Part shown: in pieces, positions 27,511 through 35,812 of the stretch
How the letters are laid out: every line of letters begins with the position of its first letter
Position numbering within the stretch: position 1 is the stretch's first letter
Made by a program: the position numbers and the translations under genes
The notes under the pieces: generated by a model
The model's input: the letters and a program-made list of their open reading frames with translations, nothing else
Database searches by the model: none
Told to the model about the DNA's origin: nothing
Assembly (NCBI GenBank): GCA_033764775.1
Contig: JANRIQ010000027.1
Location: 1-64,000 of the forward strand
Direction of reading: 5' to 3'
Length of the DNA: 64,000 nucleotides
Source: JAWXCE01 sp033764775
GTDB taxonomy: Bacteria; Pseudomonadota; Alphaproteobacteria; Rhizobiales; Rhodomicrobiaceae

Positions 27511-27996
27511 CTATCCGCGCGTCAGGCTGATGCTGACGCCGCGAAAGCGCGGCCCCGACGCGGTCAGGTTCACCTGATGGCCCGCGCCGCCGACGGCGAT
27601 GGTCATGGAGCCGGTGATGACGCCGCTGATCGCCAGGTTGACCGACGTCGCCGTCGCACGCCCGCTGAGGCTGCCCTCCGCATTGAAGGTGCGCTCCTCC
27701 CACCGCCCCGTGATGCGCCCGTCGCTTTCCGTCACGTTGGAGCGCATTTCGATGCGGTAGCTCGGCGCGGCGCAACGCAGCGCGATCGAGAGACTGGCGC
27801 CGCCGCGGGCGTTGTAATAACCGCGGCACGAGATGCGTTCGTTGCCGCCTTCGAGCCGCACCACGCCGGAGCCTTTCCAACTGCCGTCCAGCCGTTTGAA
27901 AAGCTCGGACGCCGACGCGCTCTCGACCCCGCCCATGACGGCCGCAGCGGCCAAAACCGTTATCCATCGTGCCGCCATGAGAGCGCTCCATTTCAT
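27511..27996 (-). CDS. Secreted protein of unknown function
   Basis: A 161-aa protein with a signal peptide (WITVLAAAAVMGG, cleavage near SASA-S), so probably periplasmic. The mature part opens with LFKRLDGSWKGSGVVRLEGG and ISCRGYY, a pattern seen in conserved hypothetical proteins of Rhizobiales, and is predicted mostly beta-strand. Start at the ATG at 27996; an internal ATG at 27978 is possible. Convergent with uvrB, 27 bp apart. Function unknown. Confidence 0.72.
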   Translation of the reverse strand: MKWSALMAARWITVLAAAAVMGGVESASASELFKRLDGSWKGSGVVRLEGGNERISCRGYYNARGGASLSIALRCAAPSYRIEMRSNVTESDGRITGRWEERTFNAEGSLSGRATATSVNLAISGVITGSMTIAVGGAGHQVNLTASGPRFRGVSISLTRG

Positions 27997-28289
27997 GATT
28001 CTTGAACCAGTATATCTCATGCGCAGACGCGCGCGCTAGAGGTCTAGGGGTAAACAAGAGGCATTTCAGCTCCGGGCCGCGCCCGATTTTTGTGCAGCAC
28101 AAAACGTCGCAGGGGCGGTGGGTGCAGACTTTGGCGCACACGCGAAAACTGCAACGCCACCCTCACATTTCGGTGAATATTCACAGAGCTATGCAATTAG
28201 CGCACGGCTGCTATTTTTATGGAACCCAACTTCTCGTCACATTTCGCACGCTTCACCGCCCGCTTCGTTAACAACGCGTTAAGGTGAAA
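27997..28289. other. Divergent intergenic region before rlpA-like gene
   Basis: About 290 bp between two divergent genes for exported proteins. No gene found. The part from 28180 on is AT-rich and should hold the rlpA-like promoter, but I could not pick out a clear -35/-10 pair. Confidence 0.5.
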
Positions 28290-28940
28290 ATGTACGTGCA
28301 GAAAAACTTCGCCGTCGTCTCGGCTGCGGCTCTTGCGTTTCTCGTCTCTAGTCAATCCGCCAGCGCTGAATGCGGCGTGGCGTCCTACTATTGGCAAGGG
28401 AAGGTCACGGCCAACGGCGAACGATACAATCCCGACGGCGTCAGCGCCGCCCATAAAACTCTTCCTTTCGGTTCGCGTGTCCTCGTTCGCAATCAGCGCA
28501 ACGGACGCACCATCGTGGTTCGCATCAACGATCGCGGGCCGTACATCCGCGGCCGCATCATCGACCTGTCGCGCGGCGCCAACCGCATTTTCGGCATGGA
28601 CGGGATCGCGCCTGTCTGCATCTCGGTGCTGTCCTACGGAAACGGCCGGTATGTGGGCCGTTCGACCGGCACATGGCGCGCGGCGTCGAGCCGGCGCAAG
28701 AGCGTGACGCTCGCCTCGCTCGAGGAGCGCCGGCGCACGCGGCTCGCCCGGCGTCAGGCTAACAGGATCGCGCGGGGGCAAATCAGAGCCGAACGCACCG
28801 CCAGCTTGCGGCGCGGAAAACTGCGCTCGGCAGGCGTGAGCGCGCAGCGCAGGACGCGCATGTCCCTTCTCCGGGTCAAAAAGCCCGCCTCGGTCCGCCG
28901 CTTGGCTGGCGCCGCCTCCCGGCGAGCGATCAGGGGCTGA
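28290..28940 (+). CDS. RlpA-like septal lytic transglycosylase family protein
   Basis: A 216-aa exported protein with a signal peptide (residues about 1-22, cleavage near ASA-E) and a double-psi beta-barrel RlpA domain: GVASYYWQGKVTANGERYNP, AAHKTLPFGSRVLVRN, VRINDRGPYIRGRIIDLSRGA. The expected catalytic Asp and His of RlpA are in place. There is no SPOR domain; instead residues about 125-216 form an arginine-rich basic tail. Start at ATG 28290, with AAGG upstream; a GTG at 28284 is possible. RlpA proteins cleave denuded peptidoglycan glycans. Confidence 0.85.
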   Translation: MYVQKNFAVVSAAALAFLVSSQSASAECGVASYYWQGKVTANGERYNPDGVSAAHKTLPFGSRVLVRNQRNGRTIVVRINDRGPYIRGRIIDLSRGANRIFGMDGIAPVCISVLSYGNGRYVGRSTGTWRAASSRRKSVTLASLEERRRTRLARRQANRIARGQIRAERTASLRRGKLRSAGVSAQRRTRMSLLRVKKPASVRRLAGAASRRAIRG

Positions 28941-28994
28941 GGCCCCAGCGGACAGGGCTTGACCCTGCCCGCCCCCGCCGCGATTGTGGCGCCC

Positions 28995-29720
28995 ATGCAA
29001 AACGATCGCGGCGCATGGACGGCGACCGTCCTTACCCTCTTGCCGGAGATGTTCCCCGGCCCGCTGGGCGCAAGCCTCGCGGGCCGGGCGCTCGCCGGCG
29101 GGATGTGGTCGCTCCGCATTCTCAACATCCGCGACTTCGCGACCGACAAGCACCGCACCGTGGACGATGCGCCCGCTGGAGGCGGCCCGGGCATGGTCAT
29201 GCGCGCCGACATCGCCGCCGCCGCCATCGACGCCGCCCGCGCGCAGTCGCCCGCCGCGCCGCTCATTTACATGTCGCCGCGCGGGGCGCTGCTCACCCAG
29301 GCCCGCGTGCGGGCGCTCAAGGACGGCCCTGGCGCGATCATCCTGTGCGGCCGGTTCGAGGGCGTCGACGAGCGGGTGATCGAGGCGCGCGGGCTGGAGC
29401 AGATTTCCGTCGGCGATTACGTGCTCTCCGGCGGCGAGCTGGCCGCGATGATCCTCATCGACGCCTGCGTGAGGCTTCTCCCCGGCGTGATGGGCGCGGA
29501 TGCGTCCGGCGCCGAGGAAAGCTTTGAGAATGGCTTGCTCGAATATCCGCACTACACGAAGCCGCGTGTGTGGGAAAGCCGCGCCATTCCGGACGTGCTG
29601 CTCTCCGGCGATCACGCCAAGGTCGCGGCATGGCGGCGCGCGCAGGCGCTGGAGGCGACGCAGCGATGGCGGCCGGACCTGCTCTTACCGCCTCTTGCGC
29701 GCGACGACGCAGGCCAGTAA
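28995..29720 (+). CDS. trmD: tRNA (guanine(37)-N(1))-methyltransferase
   Basis: SPOUT methyltransferase forming m1G37 in tRNAs, preventing +1 frameshifts. The knotted core is evident: LTLLPEMFPGPLG, DKHRTVDDAPAGGGPGMVM, ILCGRFEGVDERVIE and SVGDYVLSGGELAAM. Length 241 aa from the ATG at 28995. It lies 134 bp before rplS, the usual neighbour, but rpsP and rimM, which commonly precede trmD, are not upstream. Confidence 0.95.
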   Translation: MQNDRGAWTATVLTLLPEMFPGPLGASLAGRALAGGMWSLRILNIRDFATDKHRTVDDAPAGGGPGMVMRADIAAAAIDAARAQSPAAPLIYMSPRGALLTQARVRALKDGPGAIILCGRFEGVDERVIEARGLEQISVGDYVLSGGELAAMILIDACVRLLPGVMGADASGAEESFENGLLEYPHYTKPRVWESRAIPDVLLSGDHAKVAAWRRAQALEATQRWRPDLLLPPLARDDAGQ

Positions 29721-29854
29721 ACACCGCCTCGACAAGAGTTTTGAATTGTCTTATGTACCACTCAACCCATTCCCAAAAGCGCGACTGAATTTTACGCGCG
29801 AGCGCCGCTCAACGTGAGGCTGCTTTATTGGGCGAGCGAAACAGGATCAGGACG

Positions 29855-30529
29855 ATGAACATCATTCAGCAGTTGGAGCAGGAATACGCAGCCGAACTGG
29901 CCGCCAAACGCAGCGTGCCGGACTTCGCTCCCGGCGACACGTTGAAAGTCAACGTGAAGGTCGTCGAGGGCAACCGCGAGCGCGTGCAGGCCTATGAGGG
30001 CGTGTGCATCGCGCGCGCCGGCTTCGGCCTCAACGAAAGCTTCACGGTGCGCAAGATTTCCTACGGCGAAGGCGTGGAGCGCGTCTTCCCCGTGTATTCT
30101 CCTTGGATCGACAGCATCGTCGTGGTGCGCCGGGGGCGGGTGAGGCGCGCCAAGCTCTATTACCTCCGCAACCTGCGCGGCAAGGCGGCCCGCATCGTGG
30201 AGAAAACGGACGCCCGCACCCCGATGGGCGTGAAGCTCACCGGCGACTTCAAGGGCTTCAAGCGGCCGAAAGGCAAAGGCGACGACCTCAAGCTCATCAA
30301 GGGCGTCGAGGATGTTTATTCGCGCAAGCTGAACGACATCGGCATCACCAAATTCGAGCAGATCGCCAACCTGACCGACGACGAGATCGCGCAGGTCGAC
30401 GAAGCGCTCAAGCTGCGCAGCCGTTTCGAGCGCGAGGACTGGGCGGGTCAGGCGCGTGCGCTGATGGCCGCGACGACCGTCGATGAGGTGCCGGCGCTGG
30501 AGGACGACAAGGACGCTGCGAAGGCTTGA
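29855..30529 (+). CDS. rplS: Ribosomal protein L19 with C-terminal helix-hairpin-helix-like extension
   Basis: Large-subunit ribosomal protein. Residues 1-120 are standard L19 (IIQQLEQEYAAELA, PGDTLKVNVKVVEGNRERVQ, KISYGEGVERVFPVYSPW, RRAKLYYLRNLRGKAARI). The protein continues to 224 aa, about 90-100 more than usual. A segment from about residue 145 (LKLIKGVEDVYSRKLNDIGI, then FEQIANLTDDEIAQVDEAL and ERDW-type RFEREDWAGQA) is a helix-hairpin-helix-like module of the kind appended to some alphaproteobacterial L21 and NuoE proteins. Start at ATG 29855, after a GGATCAGGACG leader. Confidence 0.95.
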   Translation: MNIIQQLEQEYAAELAAKRSVPDFAPGDTLKVNVKVVEGNRERVQAYEGVCIARAGFGLNESFTVRKISYGEGVERVFPVYSPWIDSIVVVRRGRVRRAKLYYLRNLRGKAARIVEKTDARTPMGVKLTGDFKGFKRPKGKGDDLKLIKGVEDVYSRKLNDIGITKFEQIANLTDDEIAQVDEALKLRSRFEREDWAGQARALMAATTVDEVPALEDDKDAAKA

Positions 30530-30643
30530 TTGCCGACGCCGCGGACAACGCGGATGTGAACGAAATCACGGTTGAAACTGCATCCCAGGCATGGCGAATG
30601 ACGGCGGAGATCCTTTATATCGGCAAAATTCACGAATGACCGG

Positions 30644-32056
30644 ATGACCGCGATGATGGCGCGCACGCTTTACGACAAAATCTGGGACGATCACGTGGTG
30701 GACGCTCAGCCGGACGGCACGTGCTTGCTCTACATCGACCGGCATCTGGTGCATGAGGTGACAAGCCCTCAAGCCTTCGAGGGCCTGCGCATGACGGGCC
30801 GCAAGGTGCGCGCGCCGCACAAGACGCTCGCCGTCGTCGATCACAACGTGCCCACCACCGACCGCAGCCAGGGCATCGCCGACGCCGAGTCCGCCCTCCA
30901 GGTGGAGACGCTGGCGCACAACGCGCGGGACTTCGGCGTCGAGTATTACGGCGAGCGCGACATCCGCCAGGGCATCGTGCACGTCATCGGCCCGGAACAG
31001 GGCTTCACCCTGCCGGGCACCACCATCGTCTGCGGCGACAGCCACACCTCGACGCACGGCGCGTTTGGCGCGCTGGCGCACGGCATCGGCACCTCCGAGG
31101 TGGAGCACGTGCTCGCCACGCAGACGCTGATCCAGAAGAAAGCCAAGAACATGCGCGTGACAGTGGACGGGCAGCTTCCCGCCGGCGTCACGGCCAAGGA
31201 CATCATCCTCTCCATCATCGGCGAGATCGGCACGGCGGGGGGCACAGGTTATGTGCTCGAATATGCCGGCGAGGCCATCCGCGCGCTCTCGATGGAGGGC
31301 CGCATGACGGTGTGCAACATGTCCATCGAGGGCGGCGCCCGCGCCGGGCTGATCGCGCCGGATGAGAAAACCTTCGAGTATATCAAGGGCCGCCCGCGTT
31401 CGCCAAAAGGCGCCGCCTGGGACGCGGCGATGACCTACTGGCGCACGCTTTATTCAGACGACGGCGCGCACTTCGACCGCGAGGTGAAGCTCGACGCCGC
31501 GGCCCTGCCGCCGATCGTCACCTGGGGCACGAGCCCCGAAGATGTGGTCTCCATCACGGGCGCCGTGCCCGACCCGGACGCGGTCGCCGACGAGAACAAG
31601 CGAGCCGCGATGAAACGCGCGCTCGCCTATATGGGCCTCACCCCCGGCACGCGCATGACCGACATCCGCATCGACAAGGTGTTCCTCGGCTCGTGCACCA
31701 ACGGCCGTATCGAGGATTTGCGCGCGGCCGCCGCCGTGCTGAACGGGCATAAGGTCGCCGAGAGCGTGTCCGCTATGGTGGTGCCCGGCTCCGGTCTTGT
31801 AAAGCAGCAAGCGGAAGCCGAAGGGCTTGACGTGATCTTTAAAAACGCCGGTTTCGAGTGGCGCGAGCCGGGATGCTCCATGTGTCTGGGCATGAACCCG
31901 GATCAGTTGAAGCCGGGCGAGCGCTGCGCCTCGACCTCGAACCGCAATTTCGAAGGCCGTCAAGGCTTCAAGGGCCGCACGCACCTCGTTTCGCCGCAGA
32001 TGGCCGCCGCCGCCGCCGTCGCAGGCCGGTTCGTCGACATCCGCGAGTTCCGCTGA
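30644..32056 (+). CDS. leuC: 3-isopropylmalate dehydratase large subunit
   Basis: Isomerises 2- to 3-isopropylmalate in leucine synthesis, together with LeuD. Aconitase-family motifs: VDHNVPTTDR, GDSHTSTHGAFGALAHGIGTSEVEHVLATQ, SCTNGRIEDLRAAA and the 4Fe-4S ligands in GCSMCLGMN with SCTNG. Length 470 aa. Start may be 30644, 30653 or 30656; the last gives the common MARTLYDKIW N-terminus. It follows rplS by 114 bp, a conserved alphaproteobacterial neighbourhood, but leuD and leuB are not adjacent: the next gene is on the other strand. Confidence 0.95.
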   Translation: MTAMMARTLYDKIWDDHVVDAQPDGTCLLYIDRHLVHEVTSPQAFEGLRMTGRKVRAPHKTLAVVDHNVPTTDRSQGIADAESALQVETLAHNARDFGVEYYGERDIRQGIVHVIGPEQGFTLPGTTIVCGDSHTSTHGAFGALAHGIGTSEVEHVLATQTLIQKKAKNMRVTVDGQLPAGVTAKDIILSIIGEIGTAGGTGYVLEYAGEAIRALSMEGRMTVCNMSIEGGARAGLIAPDEKTFEYIKGRPRSPKGAAWDAAMTYWRTLYSDDGAHFDREVKLDAAALPPIVTWGTSPEDVVSITGAVPDPDAVADENKRAAMKRALAYMGLTPGTRMTDIRIDKVFLGSCTNGRIEDLRAAAAVLNGHKVAESVSAMVVPGSGLVKQQAEAEGLDVIFKNAGFEWREPGCSMCLGMNPDQLKPGERCASTSNRNFEGRQGFKGRTHLVSPQMAAAAAVAGRFVDIREFR

Positions 32057-32059
32057 GCG

Positions 32060-33988
32060 TCAGAACGATTTCAGCGTGTTGCGCAGGCCGAGCAGGAAGA
32101 GGAAAATCAGCCCCGCGCTGAGCAACTGCTGGGCGAAGCCGAGGGCTGTGACGAGCGGCGGCGCGGCGGTCATCGCGTCCTGCACGCCGTAGAGGCAGCC
32201 ATAGGCGCGCCGGGCCGCGTCGGGCGCGCTCCAATCGAAGACGGTCAGACCATTTTTCAGCGATATGAGCAGCGCCTCAGCCGCCGGGCTTGACCCGCCA
32301 GCATCGCAGCCCCCGCCGGCGACGACGCTTGACGCCACATCGCGCAACCGGTCGACCCCGCCCATGGCCCATTCGCGAACGCCCGCCCAGTCATAAGTCG
32401 CTGGCAGCCACGAGCCGGCGGCGGGCGCAACCGGCGCGACGCCCTCGCCCGCCGTGCGCAGCCCATGGTAAGCGGCGGCGAAACCGGCGACCGACAGCAG
32501 CCACACCCCGAACGGGCGCGACAGGGATCGGCCAAAGTCCGACACGCCGCTATACAGCAAGCCGAGCCAGAAAGCCGTGAAGCCGCGCCCGAACGGCTTG
32601 TCGTGCCAGAACCGGCGGCAGCGCATCTCCTGCGCGAAGAACTCATGCGCGCGGGCGTGGTCGCGGGCGTCGAGCGCCAAACGGCGCAGGCGGCGATACC
32701 GGGCGGCGGCCTGGGGCGTCTGCGCCACCTTCATGGCGAATAGAAACCACGGGCGCGGATCGGGCGTGTCCGTGTTCTTCCACTGCCGCCAGCGCCGCAG
32801 CGGCTCGGACACGGTGATGTCCTCCAGGTCCGGATCGTCCTGAAAGCCAGCCTCGCTGAAGCTGGGCGGGTTGCGGAACCGGGCCTCCGCCAGCACGAAC
32901 GCCGCCTCGGTGCTCACCGAATTGAACGTCACGTCCTTGCTGAACTGCGTGCCCGCGAACAGCGCCGGCCCTGCGAAATGCGCTTGCGTGAAGCGAACGT
33001 CGCCCAGAAAGCCGGCGTTGGTCATGGAGGTCTCGCGCGCGAACCGCGCCTCAGAGAAATCCGCCTGCGACAGAAAGCGCACGTCCTGGAAGCTGGAGCC
33101 GCCGGCGAACGCGGCTTTGGCGAAATTCGCGAGCGCGCCGAACTCCGCCTTCTCGAAGCTCGACTTGGCCGCGAATTGCGCGCCGCTGAAATCCGCCTCG
33201 CCTGTGAACTTCGACTGCCGAAACGACAGCGCCCCCAGAAATTGCGCGGCGTCGAACACGGCCGGCGCCGAGAACACCGTCTCGCTGAAGCGAGCCTCGC
33301 CGGAAAACAGGCTTTCGGTGAAGCGGGCGCCGCCGGAGAAACGCGCACGATTGAAACTCGACGTGCCGCCGAAGGTCGCCGATGGGAACGAGGCCTCTGC
33401 GACGAACACAGCCTCGTCGAACCGTGCGCTGCCTTCGAGCTTGGCCTTGTGGAACTCCGCGTTGCCGTTGAACACGGCGGCCCGGAACTCCGCCTTGCTC
33501 TTGAACTCAGCGCGCTGGAACTTGGCGGTCGGCACCAGCGGCCCGCTGCTCGTGGCGAGAAACTCCGTGCGCTCGAAGCTCGCCGCGCCGGTGAACACCA
33601 CATCGCTGAAATCGGCGATGCCGCGGAAGCGTGCGCCGGACATGCTCATGTCGGAGCCGAAGCGGGCGTGCGCGAAGCTGCCGAGCCCCTCGAATTGGGC
33701 GCCCAGGAAAATGGCGGTTTCCGCGAACGAGGCGGCTTGGAATTTGGCGGGGCCGGGAAAGACGAAGCCGGTGAACTGCGCGATGCTCTCAAAGGCGTGG
33801 CCAGAGAAATCCGCCGTAGCGAGCGCCAGCCAGGCTTTCGTTTCCGCGTTCTCGCCGTCGCCGAACCAATCGGCGCGCCATTTTCCGGCCTCCTCCAGAC
33901 CCTTCTTCGCCTCCAGCGCTTTCGCAGCCCACGCGTTCCACGCGTCCTTGCCGTTGTCCAACAATGCGAGGGTTTGCGCTCTATCCAC
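32060..33988 (-). CDS. Pentapeptide-repeat membrane protein
   Basis: A protein of about 642 aa. Residues about 60-400 consist of tandem A(D/N)LXX-type pentapeptides in the F-rich variant (for example ADFSGAQFAAKSSFEKAEF), which fold as a right-handed quadrilateral beta-helix. A charged helical stretch and two or more C-terminal membrane helices follow (PFGVWLLSVAGFAAAYHGL and LLSAGLIFLFLLGL), so the helix is probably displayed in the cytoplasm from the membrane. The GTG at 33988 gives the familiar N-terminus (LLDNGKDAWNAWA); a GTG at 34105 would add an Arg-rich leader. Convergent with leuC, 3 bp apart. Function unknown; some pentapeptide proteins protect gyrase but this architecture does not indicate that. 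Confidence 0.82.
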   Translation of the reverse strand: MDRAQTLALLDNGKDAWNAWAAKALEAKKGLEEAGKWRADWFGDGENAETKAWLALATADFSGHAFESIAQFTGFVFPGPAKFQAASFAETAIFLGAQFEGLGSFAHARFGSDMSMSGARFRGIADFSDVVFTGAASFERTEFLATSSGPLVPTAKFQRAEFKSKAEFRAAVFNGNAEFHKAKLEGSARFDEAVFVAEASFPSATFGGTSSFNRARFSGGARFTESLFSGEARFSETVFSAPAVFDAAQFLGALSFRQSKFTGEADFSGAQFAAKSSFEKAEFGALANFAKAAFAGGSSFQDVRFLSQADFSEARFARETSMTNAGFLGDVRFTQAHFAGPALFAGTQFSKDVTFNSVSTEAAFVLAEARFRNPPSFSEAGFQDDPDLEDITVSEPLRRWRQWKNTDTPDPRPWFLFAMKVAQTPQAAARYRRLRRLALDARDHARAHEFFAQEMRCRRFWHDKPFGRGFTAFWLGLLYSGVSDFGRSLSRPFGVWLLSVAGFAAAYHGLRTAGEGVAPVAPAAGSWLPATYDWAGVREWAMGGVDRLRDVASSVVAGGGCDAGGSSPAAEALLISLKNGLTVFDWSAPDAARRAYGCLYGVQDAMTAAPPLVTALGFAQQLLSAGLIFLFLLGLRNTLKSF

Positions 33989-34120
33989 CGCCGCCGGCTC
34001 CGCTGCGTCAACTTGCCCGGTTCTTCTTAACCGAAAAAGCTCCAAACACAATCGCAGGCGCTGGCGGTTTCGGATCGCGCGGCGGCTCTGTTGGTCAAAT
34101 GTCACGAAAAGGGGTCAGGC

Positions 34121-34426
34121 ATGTTGTTCGCGCTCGTGTGCTACGACCGGCGGGAGAATCCGCCCACGCTGCGGGCCGAAACGCGGCCGGCGCATCTTGA
34201 GTATCTGAGCAGCCTCGGCGACGCGGTGAGGGCGGGCGGCGCGCTGCTCTCAGCGGACGGCGAACGGGTGATCGGCAGCATGCTCATCGTGGAGGCGGAC
34301 GATCTTGCCGCGGCGCGGAGCATTTCAGCCAACGACCCATACACCTTGGCGGGCGTGTTCGAGAGCGTGGAGATCCATCCGTGGCGCCAGGCGGTCGGGG
34401 CGCCGCTCAGCGCACCTCAGGCTTAA
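34121..34426 (+). CDS. YCII-related domain protein
   Basis: A 101-aa single-domain protein of the YCII/dimeric alpha-beta barrel family: MLFALVCYDRRENPPTLRAETRPAHLEYL start, then LLSADGERVIGSMLIVEADDLAAARSISANDPY and a C-terminal VEIHPWRQ strand. The His and Asp of the family's putative active site are present (PAHLEYL, ANDPY). Close relatives lie beside glyoxalase-like genes or are co-expressed with iron or haem genes; the reaction is unknown. Its stop codon overlaps that of the convergent VOC gene. Confidence 0.85.
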   Translation: MLFALVCYDRRENPPTLRAETRPAHLEYLSSLGDAVRAGGALLSADGERVIGSMLIVEADDLAAARSISANDPYTLAGVFESVEIHPWRQAVGAPLSAPQA

Positions 34427-34836
34427 GCGGGGTTAATGTCGCCCGGCCGGCCGATGCCGAAAAGGGCGCCTTGCGGGTCCCGCAGAATGGCGAAGCGGCC
34501 CGAATTGGCCACATCGAACGGCGCCGCCACGATCTCGCCGCCCAGAGCGACAGCTTTGTCGGCGCAAGCGTCCACATCGCCAACCGCGATGAACGGCATC
34601 CAACTGGGCGGGATTTTGGCCGACAGCTCCGGGCTCAGCTTCATCATGCCGCCGGCCTGGCTCCAGCCCATCATCCACACGGTGTAGACAGGCTCGCTCT
34701 CAGTCGCGGGCTTCAAGCTGTCCATGCCGCTCAACTGGAAGATGCGCCACCCGACCAGTTGCGTATAAAATGAAATAGCGCCCTGATCGTCGGACGTGTG
34801 CAACTCATTCCACCAGATCGAGCCATTCGCGGTCAT
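34423..34836 (-). CDS. VOC family (glyoxalase-like) protein
   Basis: A 137-aa VOC-fold protein: WWNELHTSDDQGAISFYTQLVGW opens the domain and FAILRDPQGALFGIGRP closes it. The pattern resembles hydroxylase or antibiotic-resistance type VOC proteins, without enough residues to name a substrate. The ATG at 34836 has a strong GGGAGG ribosome-binding site. Converges on the YCII gene with a 4-bp overlap of the 3' ends. Confidence 0.82.
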   Translation of the reverse strand: MTANGSIWWNELHTSDDQGAISFYTQLVGWRIFQLSGMDSLKPATESEPVYTVWMMGWSQAGGMMKLSPELSAKIPPSWMPFIAVGDVDACADKAVALGGEIVAAPFDVANSGRFAILRDPQGALFGIGRPGDINPA

Positions 34837-34970
34837 CGTCCCTCCCTGTGGATTTACGCCGCATACCGGGTAAAACCATTGCATGCTTTGTTTTTCTCCG
34901 CGTGCGGAGGATTTTAAGCATTTTCTTATTTTGCGCGGCGAAGACAAGCATTGATTGCGCCTGACATTGG

Positions 34971-34993
34971 AAAAAGCGCCAGCGTCGCTTTTT
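34971..34993 (-). terminator. Intrinsic terminator of the fhc operon
   Basis: AAAAAGCG (34971-34978) pairs perfectly with CGCTTTTT (34986-34993) around a 7-nt loop. Because the stem itself starts in A's and ends in T's, the hairpin can act on both strands. It sits 10 bp past the fhcC stop on the minus strand. Confidence 0.7.
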
Positions 34994-35002
34994 CTCCCCG
35001 CC

Positions 35003-35812
35003 TCAGCCGAGCAGCAGAATTTCTCCCTTGCCGAGGGTCGCCATGTCGCCCGCATAGCGCCGCGCCGCCGGCGCCGCCCGGCCGGCGAACGCCGGACTGA
35101 CCAGGGCGAGCCGGCGCGCCATCAGCCGCAGCATCGTGAAGTCGTGGCGGCCGCAATCGGCAAAGCTGGGGCCGATCTCCTCCGCATCCGCGCCGAGAAT
35201 GACGGAGCCGCGCCGCATGAGGTAGCCGGGATAGGCGCCCGCGCCGCCGAGCGCAACGGCCGTGCCCGCGATCATCCGCGCGCCGAGATGTGCGCCGGCT
35301 TTGCCCTCAATGACGATCAGGCCCCGCCGCATGCGGTCGCCCGCCCGAGCGCCGGCCCCGCCGCGCACCACGATCAGCCCGCCCCGCATGCCGGACGAGG
35401 CGCCGGGGAGCGCGCCGCCTGCGCTCTCGCCTGCGTCGCCGCCGATCTCCACCGAGCCGTCAGTCATTCCGGCGCCGGCCCATGGCCCCGCCGAGCCTTT
35501 GACGACCACCGCGCCGCCCGTCATCTGCACGGCGAGATAGGCGCCCACGTGGCCCTCAACCGTGAGGGCGCCGCCGGAAAGCGCCCATGCGACGTGGTCA
35601 AGACGCTCCGTCGCGCCGACGATGCGAATGTCGCGCGCGTCGCCCATGCGGATGGCGAACGCGTCGCCGAGCGCCACGGGCGTTCTCTGCGACCCAAGAT
35701 TGATGGCGGCGATGTCGCGCTCGGTGAGGTCCGAGAGGCGCGCAGGCGTCACGGCGGCCATGTTGAGGCGGATCGCCGGCGGCGCCTTCAGCGTCAGGGT
35801 CAGGCCGCTCAT
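35003..35812 (-). CDS. fhcC: Formyltransferase/hydrolase complex subunit C
   Basis: Homologue of formylmethanofuran dehydrogenase subunit C, in bacteria part of the Fhc complex that releases formate from formyl-tetrahydromethanopterin. The 269-aa protein shows the Gly-rich parallel beta-helix of the family (GGALTVEGHVGAYLAVQMTGG, GPWAGAGMTDGSVEIGGDAGE, MRRGLIVIEGKAGAHLGARM). Its ATG at 35812 overlaps the fhcD stop (ATGA). Last gene of the fhcBADC operon and followed by a terminator. Confidence 0.93.
   Translation of the reverse strand: MSGLTLTLKAPPAIRLNMAAVTPARLSDLTERDIAAINLGSQRTPVALGDAFAIRMGDARDIRIVGATERLDHVAWALSGGALTVEGHVGAYLAVQMTGGAVVVKGSAGPWAGAGMTDGSVEIGGDAGESAGGALPGASSGMRGGLIVVRGGAGARAGDRMRRGLIVIEGKAGAHLGARMIAGTAVALGGAGAYPGYLMRRGSVILGADAEEIGPSFADCGRHDFTMLRLMARRLALVSPAFAGRAAPAARRYAGDMATLGKGEILLLG

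Noticed and set aside
28197..29615. Minus-strand frame across rlpA-like and trmD genes
   Set aside because: It spans two unrelated real genes on the other strand and has no domain of its own.
34896..34909. CTCCGC-GT-GCGGAG hairpin upstream of the VOC gene
   Set aside because: Two-base loop and no T-tract on the correct side for either strand; probably chance.
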